Below, piece after piece: positions 34,116 to 44,757 of a stretch of DNA of 64,000 nucleotides. The translations under genes were made by a program, and so were the position numbers. The stretch lies in the NCBI RefSeq assembly GCF_950295315.1, contig NC_080168.1:64069838-64133837 (forward strand), read 5' to 3'. The notes beneath the pieces were generated by a model that ran no database searches, was not told the DNA's origin, and saw only the letters and a program-made list of their open reading frames with translations. Source of the DNA: Erinaceus europaeus. Taxonomy: Eukaryota; Chordata; Mammalia; Eulipotyphla; Erinaceidae. Positions within the stretch are counted from its first letter, which is position 1, and every line of letters starts with the position of its first letter.

Positions 34116-34463
34116 TTTTTTTCTCCTCCAGGGTTATTGCTGGGCTTCGTGCCTGCACCATGAATCCACCGCTCCTGGAGGCCATTTTTTCCCCCTTTTT
34201 GTTGCCCTAGTTGTTGCAGGCTCGTTGCGGTTATTATTGCCATTGTTGACGTTGCTTTGTTGTTGGATAGGACAGAGAGAAATGGAGAGAGGAGGGGAAG
34301 ACAGAGAGAGAGGAGAGACAGATAGACACCTGCAGACCTGCTTCACCGCCCGTGAAGCGACTCCCCTGCAGGTGGGGAGCCGGGGGCTCGAACCGGGATC
34401 CTTACGCCGGTCCCTGCGCTTTGCGCCACGTGCGCTTAACCCACTGCGCCACCCCCAACTCCC
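34116..34463 (-). mobile_element. SINE-A1, long form, nested in SINE-A2
   Basis: Minus-strand head begins GGGAGTTGGGGGTGGCGCAG, B box GGTTCGAGCCC; plus strand CTCCAGGGTTATTGCTGGGC. An imperfect AATAAATACATTT-type duplication lies on either side. Confidence 0.92.
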
Positions 34464-34560
34464 ATAAATACAATTTTAAAAAGGAAAAATGGCCACTGGG
34501 AACAGATTTACAAATCCACTTGCACTAAGCCCTAGCATTAATCCTGGTGGCAATAAAAAC
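34464..34560 (+). mobile_element. SINE-A2, 3' domain of split element
   Basis: AAAATGGCCACTGGGAACAG and AGCATTAATCCTGGTGGC, completing the copy at 33910. Confidence 0.75.
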
Positions 34561-34588
34561 AAACAGTGGAGCAGCCATCTTCTAGTAA

Positions 34589-35082
<494 letters not shown>

Positions 35083-35130
35083 TCAGTATAAAAACTTAAA
35101 ATATTAGAACTACATAAAAATAATTAAATA

Positions 35131-35335
35131 GGGGCCAGGCAGTGGCACACTTTGTTAAGCACACACATTACAGCACATAAAGACACAGGTTCAAGCCACT
35201 GCTCCCACCTGCAAGGGAAAGCTTCACAAGTGGTGAAATAGGTCTGCAGGTGTCTGTCTCCTTCACCTCCCCACCTCATCAATTTCTCTTGGTCCCTATC
35301 CAATAATGAACCAATAAATAAAATAATAAATTGAT
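35131..35335 (+). mobile_element. SINE-A2
   Basis: GGGGCCAGGCAGTGGCACAC head, GGTTCAAGCCACTGCTCCCA, CAATAAATAAAATAATAAAT tail. Confidence 0.85.
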
Positions 35336-35589
35336 TAGGCATCAAGCAATCACCTTTGGGCCCATGTCCTCCTGCATCTCTCATCCTCCTGTGTGGCTGG
35401 AATATTCAACTGCCCAAAGACACATACTTTTCTGCATTCAATCTGCTCACCTGCAGATACCCCGTTCTCCACTCCTGCACTGAAATGGTCATGGGGATTC
35501 CTTGTCACCTCCTTGTCCTCAGAGCAACTGTCCTCAGCCTCTGGATGAGAACTCACTCCCACCTCTCTCTCTCAATCTCTCTCTCTCTT

Positions 35590-35897
35590 TTTTTTTTTTT
35601 TTTTAATTTTTTGCTTTGCTTCTCTAGGGTTATTGCTGGGGGACAGTGCTGGCATTACAAATTCAGAAATTCACCACTCCTGGTCATTTTTTCTTTTCTT
35701 TTCTTTTTACATTGTATTGGCTAGGACAGAAACTGAGAGGGGAAAGTTAGAGAGGAAGAGAGGAAAGCTAGACACCTGCAAACCTGCTTCACTACTTGCG
35801 AAGCATCCCTGCTTCAGGCGGGGAGCTAGGGCTTCAACCCAGGCCCTTGCACTTAGTACTAAGTGTGCTTAACCAGGTGAGTCACTGCCCAGCCCCC
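35590..35897 (-). mobile_element. SINE-A, long form
   Basis: T17, CTCTAGGGTTATTGCTGGGG, reversed body AACCTGCTTCACTACTTGCG, reversed head GTGAGTCACTGCCCAGCCCC. Confidence 0.82.
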
Positions 35898-36217
35898 TTG
35901 GGTTCTCTCTCAACTCTCCCATCATTCCACCGTTGGAATGACTTCCTTCCAACTTCGCCCTGGAACTCTTCCTGTGCCCACAGCTGATTTCTGTGAGCTC
36001 ACCTGCTCTGAGAAATTCACCTCCATCTGGCTGCCCTCAGCTCCTAAATCCATCCCTTCTGACTCAGCCAGCTTTTGGCAAGAGATCAGAAGGAATCTTC
36101 AAAGGTGAAAGTTGTCAGTTCAGCAGCTACAAACACTAAATATCCTATTAATATTTTAAGAGAGACAATGGCATAGAGGGAGTAAAAGAGACCACAGCAC
36201 CAAATCTTTCATTAATG
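35898..36217. other. intergenic, unrecognised
   Basis: CT-rich then AT-rich sequence. No feature seen. Confidence 0.45.
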
Positions 36218-36292
36218 AGGTGGGGGCCAGGCTCGAACCTGGGTCGTGTGCATGGTAAAGCAGTGTATTGTCCAAGTGGGTGATTTTGCCCT
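36218..36292 (-). mobile_element. SINE-D, head
   Basis: Minus strand: GGGCAAAATCACCCACTTGG, ACTGCTTTACCATGCACACG, ACCCAGGTTCGAGCCTGGCC. Confidence 0.65.
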
Positions 36293-36373
36293 CAATTTTG
36301 ACTTCCAGCAACAATTGCAATGTAAGTAAAGTCCACGCCTTATTGGGTGCATACTTAAACTAAAAATTATTCT

Positions 36374-36511
36374 TGTGGTCTGGGAGGTGGAGCAGTGGAT
36401 AAAGCATTGGACTCTCAACCATAAGGTCCTAAGTTCAATCCCCAGGAGCACATGTATCAGAGTGATGTCTGGTTCATGTTCTCTCTCCTTTCTCATGAAT
36501 CAAATAAATTC
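36374..36511 (+). mobile_element. SINE-C
   Basis: TGTGGTCTGGGAGGTGGAGC, GGACTCTCAACCATAAGGTC, TCAGAGTGATGTCTGGTTCA, AAATAAATTC tail. Confidence 0.9.
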
Positions 36512-36529
36512 TTTTTAATTTTAAATTTT

Positions 36530-36860
36530 TTAAATTTCTTTTTTCCTTCAGAGTTATTGCTGGGGCTCGGTGCCTGCACTACGAATCCACTGCTCCTGGA
36601 GGCCATTTTTTTCCCCATTTTGTTGCACTTGTTGTCCTTGTTATTTTTGCCATTGCTGCTTCTGTTGTTGGATAGAACAGAGATAAATCGAGAGAGATGG
36701 GGAGACAGAGAGGGGGAGAAAAAGACACCTGTAAACCTGCTTCACCACTTATGAAGCAACCCCCCTGCAGGTGGGGAGCCGGGGGCTCAAACTGGGATCC
36801 TTATGCTGGTCCTTGGCTTTGTGCCACGTGTGCTTAACCTGCTGTACTACCACCCGACCC
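36530..36860 (-). mobile_element. SINE-A1, long form
   Basis: CTTCAGAGTTATTGCTGGGG, TTGTTGGATAGAACAGAGAT, GGGGGCTCAAACTGGGATCC, reversed head TGTACTACCACCCGACCCTC. It sits in the tail region of the SINE-C before it. Confidence 0.88.
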
Positions 36861-36872
36861 TCAATAAATTTT

Positions 36873-37000
36873 TTTTTTCACCAGAGCACTGTTCAGCTCT
36901 GGCTTATGGTGGTGTAGGGGATTGAACCTGGGACTTTGGAGCTTCAGGCATGAGAGTCTGTTTGCATAACCATTATGCTATCTACCCTATGCCCTAAATA
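36873..37000 (-). mobile_element. SINE-B
   Basis: CCAGAGCACTGTTCAGCTCT, GGGGATTGAACCTGGGACTT, TGCATAACCATTATGCTATC on the plus strand. Confidence 0.9.
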
Positions 37001-37282
37001 AATTCTTCTAAAAAATTATTCTTTGCTGTTTTTCTTAAATTTGCATTTAATTGAACAGCCTATATTTTTCTCTGGCAACCCTGTTGTCACACCACTGCCT
37101 TAGTTCATGACACAGAAGATGCTATAGAGCTCTCACTGAACTGTTACCACTAGAAAACACTCAAGCTTGCAAATTCTGAGATGAGACCACATGGCAACAC
37201 TGGGGACCCATGGGCACCAGAGACAGCAGGCGAGTCTAGTTAGCTCAATGCCAGTTCCTGGGCGAGAGAAACCACAGAAACC

Positions 37283-37306
37283 TAGGGGTAGGGGTAGGGG
37301 TAGGGG
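37283..37306 (+). repeat. (TAGGGG)4 hexanucleotide repeat, G-quadruplex motif
   Basis: Four G4 tracts separated by TA, at the outer edge of the left arm of the long inverted repeat. Confidence 0.93.
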
Positions 37307-37453
37307 TACGGTACATTAGTGATCACAGAGACAGTGTCACAGAAACTGCCAGGCCGATCCCAGTGAGCGTTGTAATCTCTGGCACGTGTGTCTGAGGCAC
37401 AGAAAGAGACAGGCAGGTAAAACCCTTAGAATCCCAGTGTCCCAGAGCCTGGC
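37301..37453 (+). repeat. left arm of a ~150-bp inverted repeat
   Basis: From the GGTACATTAGTGATCACAGA region to GTGTCCCAGAGCCTGGC. It is the reverse complement of 38178-38330 with only a few mismatches. The 724-bp spacer carries a SINE and a minisatellite. Confidence 0.93.
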
Positions 37454-37609
37454 TTTCTTACCTTTCTGGAGGCTGGGGAGTCCTCAGGGAGGTGCCAGTG
37501 TGGGGAACTGATGAGGCCAGTGTAGACGGATGCCTTTATGCTGCATCCTAACTTGGGGGGAAGAGAGAGAAAGGGCGGAAGCCTGGGGCATATATATATT
37601 TTTTTTTTT
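37454..37609. other. spacer of the inverted repeat, left part
   Basis: Unique-looking sequence; no gene seen. Confidence 0.5.
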
Positions 37610-37945
37610 TTGCACCTCCAGGGTTATTGTTGGGGCTTGGTGCCAGCACTACGAATCCACTGCTCCTGGAGGCCATCTTTTTCCTCTTTGTTGCTCTTGT
37701 TGTGTATCATTGTTGTGGTTATTACTGTTGTTGTTATTGATGTCGTCATCGTTATTGGATAGGACAGAAAGAAATGGAGAGAGGAGGGGAGAAAAAGAGG
37801 GGGAGAGAAAGAGACACTTGTAGACCTGCTTCACCACTTGTGAAGTGACCTCCCCCCTGCAGGTGGGCTCGAACCAGGATCCCTATGCTGGTCCTTGTAC
37901 TTTGTGCCATGTGCACTTAACCCACTGCGCTACCATCCAGCCCCC
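37610..37945 (-). mobile_element. SINE-A1, long form, in the inverted-repeat spacer
   Basis: CACCTCCAGGGTTATTGTTG, ATTGATGTCGTCATCGTTAT, GGTGGGCTCGAACCAGGATC, reversed head GCGCTACCATCCAGCCCCC. Confidence 0.9.
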
Positions 37946-37970
37946 TGGGTGTGTCTTTTTATAAGGGCGC

Positions 37971-38063
37971 TCATGCCCTCACCTGGTCCCATCCTCAGGC
38001 TCTCAATTGAACCCACGCTCAGGCCCTCACCTGGGCCCAAGCTCAGGCCCTCAACTGAACCCA
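37971..38063 (+). repeat. 23-24-bp minisatellite, four copies
   Basis: Units resemble GCTCAGGCCCTCACCTGGGC followed by CCA, with alternate copies reading CTCAACTGAACCCA. Located inside the inverted-repeat spacer. Confidence 0.85.
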
Positions 38064-38177
38064 ATTATCCCAATTATCTTGCATCTCCAGATGCCAAGCA
38101 TAAGGAGTCGAGTGTGCAAATGAGAACAGACAAGCTTCAAACATGGATTCCCCAGCCATGCTGACCTCCTGGTCCCA

Positions 38178-38330
38178 GCCAGGCTCTGGGACACTGGGAT
38201 TCTAAGGGTTTTACCTACCTGTCTCTATTTCTGTGCCTCAGACACATGTGCCAGAGATTACAACGCTCACTGGGATCAGCCTGGCAGTTTCTGTGACACT
38301 GTCTCTGTGATCACTAGTGTACCCTCACCC
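38178..38330 (+). repeat. right arm of the ~150-bp inverted repeat
   Basis: From GCCAGGCTCTGGGACACTGG to GTGATCACTAGTGTACCCTC. Pairs with 37301-37453. Confidence 0.93.
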
Positions 38331-39448
38331 TCTTCCAGCCACATGATACCAACCCCTCTAACTCCTAACCCAGAGGAGAGAGAGATAGGAAGAGAAGGGA
38401 AAGAGAGAGAAGGATGAAATGACAGACACTGGGATCAGAGGGTTAAAAGGACCGGAGAGGGGGTGGTAAGAGAGGTGAGAGAAGGTGAGAGGACTGGGGC
38501 TCTCTGTCCACAGTACACTGGACAGTATGTTGACTCAGGTCCCCCAAACCTCTGTCACTCTACAGACTCTGAGCCTGAATACATGCTCTGCTGAGATGAT
38601 GGGCTTGGGGATCTCACCTGAAGATGGGGTGCCTCATGAGGGATGGAGCAAATGGGCCAGTCATTACCCTCTTTGAATGGCTGTACTCAGACCAAACGTC
38701 ATATAAGCAGCATTTGGATGAACACACATGATGACCTTTGGCTCTCTTCATCTGGACAAGGCATAAAGTGGGCCATTGTCAGCTGCAGGTGGCTGGAAAA
38801 ACAGGATGGAAGGGCAAATGTCTAGGCTTTCCTGCTGAAGGACCCTCTGCAGGTGAAGGAGGCAGCCAAGCTGACCGTGATAGCTACAGGGGGCTGGTGA
38901 ATTTTAGGCATCAGCTGGACCTGCCATGGGGGTGCAGGTGGGACATGGGGAGTGGTGACTGTGAGGGTGCTTCTGGAGATTAGTGTTTGGTGCCTGGAAT
39001 TCATTAAAGCAGACAGCCCTCCTCAAGGGGCAGCCATCACCCAGCCCACTGAGTAGCCAGACAGAACAAAGCAGATGAAGGAAGACTTGGCCCTCCCTCT
39101 GGCTCCCTGCCTGAGCTGGCATGTCTCACCCTCCTTCCAGCCTTCAGTGTGGAGCCACACAGTGAGCTCCCCTGGGCCTAGGGCCTTGGGGTTCAGAACA
39201 GAGGACCCTGCTAGATTCAATGGGTCTCCATCCTACACACCAGAGCTACAGGCCTCTCATCCCAAGAGTTCCTGAGTGATGGATCCCTGGAATTACAGAG
39301 GACCTGCCACCTGCAGGCGGGGAGGGGGCAGGGTGTGGCTCAGTCTGTCCTCAAAGGATGGGCATGGGACTAAGAGATTGACAGGAATCATAACATTGGA
39401 GCCTTGCCCTCATCCCCCATTGTCGTTAATGTTCAGGGCTCCAGCAGG
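38331..39448. other. intergenic sequence, unrecognised
   Basis: 1.1 kb with a GA-rich patch (38370-38420) and short open frames without splice support. I recognise no gene. Confidence 0.45.
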
Positions 39449-39789
39449 CCGGGCTAGCTTTGCGGCGGTAGACAGAGATGACCAGAGACACACGGCTGGG
39501 CAGTGAAGCTTTATTCACGAGTGGGCAAACGTGCTCTCCTGTCTTTCTGCTCTGGCAGCAGAGAGAGACCCTTAAACTAATCACCACACAGATCTGTTCT
39601 GCATCCCCTCACGCAGCCGCACCAAGAACTCTGGCACTATGTAGCATAGGGGGCAGGGAGAAAGGCGCCAAAATAGCAAGGGCCAAACCAATTCTCCTGG
39701 TGGGGGTGGGGTGGGGAGCGAGACCAAACCAATGTGAAGCATACAACACCTCATGTCACCCTGCAGGGGATACAGGTGAGCTGGCAGCA
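39449..39789 (-). mobile_element. probable solo LTR of an endogenous retrovirus
   Basis: On the minus strand a polyadenylation signal AATAAAGC lies at 39508-39515, about 60 nt before an end reading GCTAGCCCGGC. That end resembles the LTR at 47562-48103. No gag, pol or env sequence was seen next to it. The outer boundary near 39789 is approximate. Confidence 0.5.
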
Positions 39790-39905
39790 ACTGCAGACAG
39801 TGTGTCCAGTCAAGGTTACGAGCTCCTGCCTCATGGGCTCCCTCTTCCAGAAATATTTAGTTAGCCTCTGTTCCTTAAGCATATGCAATGTGATATTATT
39901 ATTAC

Positions 39906-40201
39906 CATTTTTTTCCTCCAGAGTTATTACTGAGGTTTGGTGCCTGCACTATGAACCTACTGCTCCTGGAGGCTATTTTTTCCCCTTTTGTTGCCCTTGT
40001 TGTTTATCATTGTTGTTGTTGTTGGGTAGGACAGAGAGAAATCAAGAGAGGAGGGGAAGGCAGAGGAGGAGAAGAGAAAGATAGATACCTGCAGACCTGC
40101 TTCACCGCCTGTGAAGCAACCCCTCTGCAGGTAGGGATCCTTGCACCAGTCCTTGCACTTTGTGCCATGTGTGCTTAACCTGCTGCACTACCACTGGCCC
40201 C
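39906..40201 (-). mobile_element. SINE-A1, long form
   Basis: CCTCCAGAGTTATTACTGAG, TTGTTGGGTAGGACAGAGAG, reversed head GCTGCACTACCACTGGCCCC. Part of the B-box region is deleted. Confidence 0.87.
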
Positions 40202-40202
40202 C

Positions 40203-40232
40203 TTATTATTACTATTATTATTATTACTATTT
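40203..40232 (+). repeat. (ATT)n microsatellite
   Basis: ATT/ACT trinucleotide run after the SINE. Confidence 0.85.
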
Positions 40233-40368
40233 GTAATGCGCCTTGGGCATGACCCCAGGGCCTTCTACATGCAGGATACCACCACAGAGTGGCATTCCAA
40301 TTTTTTTTTCACTCTTCACTTTGCTGAGAAAGAGAGGGAGAGGCAGATAGAGAAGAAACAGGGGTGGA

Positions 40369-40702
40369 GGGTCAGGCAGTAGCGCAGCGAGTTAAGCGCA
40401 TATGGCGTGAAGCACAAGGACCGCTGTAAGAATCTTGGTACCAGGCCCCAGCTCCCCACCTGCAGGGGAGTCACTTCATAGGAGGTGAAGCAGGTCTACA
40501 GGTGTCTTATCTTTCTCTCACCCGTCTGTCTTCCCCTCCTCTCTCTATTTATCTGTCCTATCCAATGACAATGACTGCAATAACAATAATAATAACAACA
40601 ACGATAAACAACAAGGGCAACAAAAGGGAAAAAACAGCCTCCAGGAGCAGTGGAGTGCAGTCACCAAGCCGCACCAATAACCCTGGAGGCAAAATAAATA
40701 AG
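40369..40702 (+). mobile_element. SINE-A1, long form
   Basis: GGGTCAGGCAGTAGCGCAGC head, CAATAACAATAATAATAACA, GCCTCCAGGAGCAGTGG to AACCCTGGAGGC. Confidence 0.92.
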
Positions 40703-40785
40703 AGTAAGAGAACACTGTCTTCTCTATTTATGCTCCATTTATTAGTAAGCCACACTTCTGGTATGAAATTCTCTGAAAGTATTAG

Positions 40786-40927
40786 GAGAGGACTGGGGAG
40801 ATAGTATGATGGTTATGCAAATAATTTTCATGCCTTAGGCATCAAAGTTCTCAGGTTCAGTCCCTAGCACCACCATAAGCCAGAGCTGAGTAGTGCTCTG
40901 GTAATAAATAAATAAATAAATAAATAA
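40786..40927 (+). mobile_element. SINE-B
   Basis: GAGATAGTATGATGGTTATG, CATAAGCCAGAGCTGAGTAG, TGCTCTGG and an (AATA)n tail. Confidence 0.9.
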
Positions 40928-40940
40928 GTGTATTAGGAAA

Positions 40941-41155
40941 CACAGTGGTGGCTCGACTGCTAGAGTGCACATGTTTTCATATGCAAGGATGGCTCAACCC
41001 CCTCCAAGTCTCCACCTGTAGAGAGGAAGCTTCAAGAGCAATAGAGCAATGCCACAGGTCTTTCTCCTTCTCTCTCTCTCCCCATCTCTATTCAAAAATA
41101 TGACCACTGGAGTAGTGGAGACATGCAGTGAACCCCAGCAAAACAAAACAAAAAG
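40941..41155 (+). mobile_element. SINE-A2, diverged
   Basis: GTGGTGGCTCGACTGCTAGA head, GAGGAAGCTTCAAGAGCAAT, 3' domain ACCACTGGAGTAGTGGAGAC. Confidence 0.68.
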
Positions 41156-41276
41156 AAAGAAAAGGATTAAGAAAGCCGAACTTGCCCAGTCCTCCCCATA
41201 CCCTTTTGCTCTGAAATTGGGTAGTGCTTACTCTGCCTGCCGATCAACATCCGCTATTCCTTAAACACTGACTGAA

Positions 41277-41385
41277 GCTGGGGTGAAAACAGAGGTTAAT
41301 ACACAGCCTTAAGAAGCGAAAGACCCCAGGTTTGATCCCCAGTACCACCCACAGCCAGAGCTGAGCTACAGTTAAAAAGGAAAAA
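41277..41385 (+). mobile_element. SINE-B, diverged
   Basis: CTGGGGTGAAAACAGAGGTT, GGTTTGATCCCCAGTACCAC, CAGCCAGAGCTGAGC, A-rich tail. Confidence 0.65.
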
Positions 41386-41570
41386 AAAATTTTTTGATTA
41401 CTGAAGGTTGAGACAGCCTGAGTCAGATCAGCAGCTGATGGACATCTGTGAAGAGGTGAGGGAGCTGGGAAGCTGTTTCTACCATAGAAGGGATTTATAC
41501 GGATGTTTCAGTCCTTAGATGAGCATCACTAACCCTTATCTTTCTCCTTCTGCAATCCCTTTAGCAATTT

Positions 41571-41857
41571 ATTTTTTAATATTTATTTTCCCTTTTGTTG
41601 CCCTTGTTGCCTTTTTATTGTTGTTGTAGTTATTATTGTTTTTATTGATGTCATTGTTGTTGGATAGGACAGAGAGAAATGGAGCGAGGAGGGGAAGACA
41701 GAGAGGGGAAGAGAAGACAGACACCTGCAGACCTGCTTCACCGCCTGTGAAGTGACTCCCTTGCAGGTGAGGAACTGAGGGCTCTAACTGGGATCTTTAC
41801 GCTGGTCCTTGTGCTTTGCACCACATGCGCTTAACCTGCTGCGCTACCGCCTGGCTC
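41571..41857 (-). mobile_element. SINE-A1, short form, young
   Basis: TTTATTTTCCCTTTTGTTGC to the reversed head TGCGCTACCGCCTGGCTCCC. Perfect duplication CCCTTTAGCAATTT (41557-41570 and 41859-41872). Confidence 0.95.
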
Positions 41858-41921
41858 CCCCTTTAGCAATTTCTATCGCTCTGACTCAGACATCTCTTTT
41901 GCTTTAAAAATCTTGACATTC

Positions 41922-42191
41922 GGGAGTAGGGCGGTAGCGCAGCGGGTTGAGTGCATGTGTTTCGAAGCGCAAGGGCTGGTTTAAGAATCCAGGTTCAAGC
42001 CCTTGGCTCCCCACCTGCAAGGGAGTCGCTTCACAGGCGGTGAAGCAGACCTGCAGGTATCTTTCTCTCCCCCTCTGTCTTCCCCTACTCTCTCCATTTC
42101 TCTCTGTCCTAACAACGGCGACATCAATAACAACAATAATAACTACAACAATAAAAAACAAGGGCAACAAAAGGGAAAAATAAAAAAAACT
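41922..42191 (+). mobile_element. SINE-A1, short form
   Basis: GGGAGTAGGGCGGTAGCGCA head, CAACGGCGACATCAATAACA, GGGCAACAAAAGGGAAAAAT. Flanked by AAAAATCTTGACATTC and AAAAAACTCGACATTC. Confidence 0.94.
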
Positions 42192-42206
42192 AAAAAACTC
42201 GACATT

Positions 42207-42612
42207 CAAGGTGTGTCTTAACTCTTATACAAGAGTTTAAATGTCTAGATTTGGCTTCCAAGACCTTTCCTTCCTGTCAAAGAACACAGCACAGTTTTCC
42301 TTCCTAGTTTTCTTCTTTCAGCTCTGCACATCCTAGAAAACAGTGGCCTGATGGATTTATACAATGGCCACAGGCCAGGGGCTTCCCAGAGGTGGAATGA
42401 GTGATGCTTTTTATCGTAGTGGTCATGGCCTTCTCTTCCTCCAGGCTGGGAAGGCTTTCTCAGCTGCTGCTGGGCTCCAGGGCTGCAGTAACAGCGTTTT
42501 ATACTTTTGACTCCCGTTTCCAAGTATAAGTCTGCAGGCAGTGGTTCCTCCACACCCATGGATGAGAACAGGAGCCTACAGGCATTTAGTGTGCTGCAGA
42601 TGTCTCTCTGAC
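42207..42612. other. intergenic, unrecognised
   Basis: No splice-supported exon and no recognised repeat. Confidence 0.45.
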
Positions 42613-42705
42613 AAAGCTTAAAAGAATGCCAGGGGTCAAGAGATAGCTTATCCTGAAGAGTGTGGACCTCATTTGCCTAAGGCCCTGGCTTCAAGCCCTA
42701 GCCCC
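42613..42705 (+). mobile_element. SINE-D-like element
   Basis: GGGGTCAAGAGATAGCTTAT, then TTGCCTAAGGCCCTGGCTTC and AAGCCCTAGCCCC. Weak. Confidence 0.45.
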
Positions 42706-42844
42706 ACCTAGGAGCCCCAAAAACAATCACGTGTGGCTGCTATTATTACTACTGCTGCTGCCACAGTTATTAAATTGTGCTGGGAACACCCCTTGGATCA
42801 GTGATCGATCTTTCTTTCTTTTCTTCTTACTCTCTTCCTACCTT

Positions 42845-42997
42845 TATTTCATTGTCACCAGGGTTATAGCTAAGGCCCAGTACTGGCACTACAAAACCAC
42901 TGCTCCTGGTAGTCAATTTTTCTTTTCTTTTCTCTTCCTTTTTTCTTTCTGACTATTTTCATTAGACAGAACCGACAGAAATTGAGAGGGTGGGGAA
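42845..42997 (-). mobile_element. SINE-A long form, 3' half (split element)
   Basis: CACCAGGGTTATAGCTAAGG, TGCTCCTGGTAGTCAATTTT, GACAGAAATTGAGAGGGTGG. Resumes at 43319. Confidence 0.72.
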
Positions 42998-43318
42998 GGG
43001 GGGCTGGGTGGAGGCACACCCAGTTGAGAACACATAGTACTAAGTGCAAGGGCCTGTGCAAGAATCTGGGTTCAAGCTCTGGGTTTGAGCTCCAGCTCCC
43101 CACCTGCAGGATGGAAGCTTCACAAGTGGCAAAGCAGATCTGCAGGTGTCTCTCTTTCTCTTCCCCTCTCTATCTCCCCCTTCTCCCTCAATTTCTCTCT
43201 GTCCTATGCAATAAAATGGAATAAATGTCTGCCTGGAGTAGTGGACTCATGGACTCATAGTACGGCACCATGCCCCCAGCGATAACCCTAGAGGCAAAGA
43301 GAAAAAAAATAGAGAGAA
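42998..43318 (+). mobile_element. SINE-A, long form, nested
   Basis: GGGGGGCTGGGTGGAGGCAC head, GAAGCTTCACAAGTGGCAAA, AGCGATAACCCTAGAGGC. Inserted into a minus-strand SINE-A. Confidence 0.82.
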
Positions 43319-43514
43319 AGAAAAAGAAATTAAGAGGGTAGGGTGGGAGAGAGAGGAGAGATAAAGAGATAGAGACACCTGCAGACCTGCTTCATAACTT
43401 GTGAAGCATCCTACACACAGGCAGGGTATGTGTGTGTGTGGGGGGGTGTTCAAACCCATGTCCCTGTACATGAGAATATGTGTGCTTAACCAGGGGCACC
43501 GTCACCCACCCCCT
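43319..43514 (-). mobile_element. SINE-A, 5' half of split element
   Basis: GAAATTAAGAGGGTAGGGTG repeats the sequence where the first half stopped. Then GACCTGCTTCATAACTTGTG and the reversed head. Confidence 0.75.
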
Positions 43515-44079
43515 CTAGTGGCTTTATTTTAAAAAAGCACAAGGTCAGCTGGTGGGTTAGAGGTGGGAATATGGTCAAGATATGATGCAGGAACCCAAGG
43601 CTGTGTCCCCAAGTCCTATTGGGCCAGCAGTACAGGAAGACCCAGGTGATGGAGCCTGGACTCCTGACTGGAAAGGGGTTACTGCAGAGCCCAGAAGGAA
43701 AGTAGTGCATCCATGTTTGCTAAGCTCTGAGACCTCCAGAGTCACCATAAGATCACTGTCATCCCTTACACATTCACCTCACCCCCTGGGCACCTCCACT
43801 GCACAGCCAGCCTTGCAGTGCTGGGGACATAGCTGTCAGTGGACACACACATGGCACCTGTCCATGCAGAGCTTACAGCCCACAGTTTATGTTTTCTCTG
43901 CAGGCCACCTGGCCAGGTACACTCCCACCCATCTTTCTGACACAGCAACAAAATGTTGCCTCCAACCAAGTAGCAAATAAGTGACAAAGCCGGGCTGTTG
44001 GGCCAGGGGGTGACAGGGGTGGAGGCTGGGGGGGAGCAGCTGGTGGCAATAAAAATAAATAAATAAATTTGAGTAGCTT
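43515..44079. other. intergenic, unrecognised
   Basis: Includes a GC-rich patch at 43990-44045. No feature seen. Confidence 0.45.
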
Positions 44080-44082
44080 AGT

Positions 44083-44228
44083 GGTCCTGGGGTTGTACAG
44101 TGGCTTGCTGCACAGTGGACTTGCCAGTATGAGGTCTGGAGTTTGATCCTTGGCATTACACATGTCAGAATGATGCTCTGGAGCTCTCTCTCTGTCTGTC
44201 TCTCCCTCTCTTGCTCATAATGAATAAA
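44083..44228 (+). mobile_element. SINE-C-like
   Basis: GGTCCTGGGGTTGTACAGTG, GAGGTCTGGAGTTTGATCCT, GTCAGAATGATGCTCTGGAG, (CT)n and an AATAAATA tail. Confidence 0.72.
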
Positions 44229-44230
44229 TA

Positions 44231-44490
44231 GGGGCCAGGTGGTGGTGCACCTGGTTAAGTTACTTTGTGTAAGGACCTGGGTTCAAGCCCCTGATGCCCA
44301 TCCACAGGAAAGAAGCATCACAAGCAGTGAAGCAAGTACTACAGGGGTCTCTCTGTATCTCTCCCTCTCTACCTCCCCATCCCCCTCACTTTCTCTCTGT
44401 TCTATTAAATAACGAGGAAAAAATGGCCACCAGGTGCAGTTTTACAGGCACCAACCCCCAGTGATAACCCTTATAAATAAATAAATAAAC
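44231..44490 (+). mobile_element. SINE-A2, long form
   Basis: GGGGCCAGGTGGTGGTGCAC head, GGTTCAAGCCCCTGATGCCC, AATGGCCACCAGGTGCAGTT, ACCCTTATAAATAAATAAAT tail. Confidence 0.85.
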
Positions 44491-44505
44491 CTAAAAAAAA
44501 GTCAA

Positions 44506-44757
44506 GGGGCAGGGTGACGGCACAGCTGATAGAGTGCACACATTATCAAGCGTGAGGACCAAGGTTCAAGCCCCTGGTAGCCATCTGCAGGAGGAGGAAG
44601 CTTGGCAAGCCATGGAGCAGTGCTGCACGCGCCTCTACTCTCTCTCTGTCTTTCATGCCCTATTAAAGAAAAAGAAAATGGCCACTAGGAGTGGTGGCAT
44701 TATCATGCAGGCACCAAGCCCCCGTGATGACCCTGGTAGCAAAAAACAAAGAAAACA
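44506..44757 (+). mobile_element. SINE-A2, long form, diverged
   Basis: GGGGCAGGGTGACGGCACAG head, GGTTCAAGCCCCTGGTAGCC, ATGGCCACTAGGAGTGGTGG, ACCCTGGTAGC. Confidence 0.8.

Noticed and set aside
33991..34467. 158-codon open frame
   Set aside because: It runs across a SINE-A2/SINE-A1 nested junction. The ending TFCTAREATPLQVGSRGLEP recurs in many SINE-A copies.
37971..38063. CRISPR-like direct repeats
   Set aside because: Contiguous minisatellite without unique spacers, in a mammalian genome.
39478..39864. 128-codon open frame
   Set aside because: It covers the LTR at 39449-39789 and flank. No splice signals or protein motif support it.
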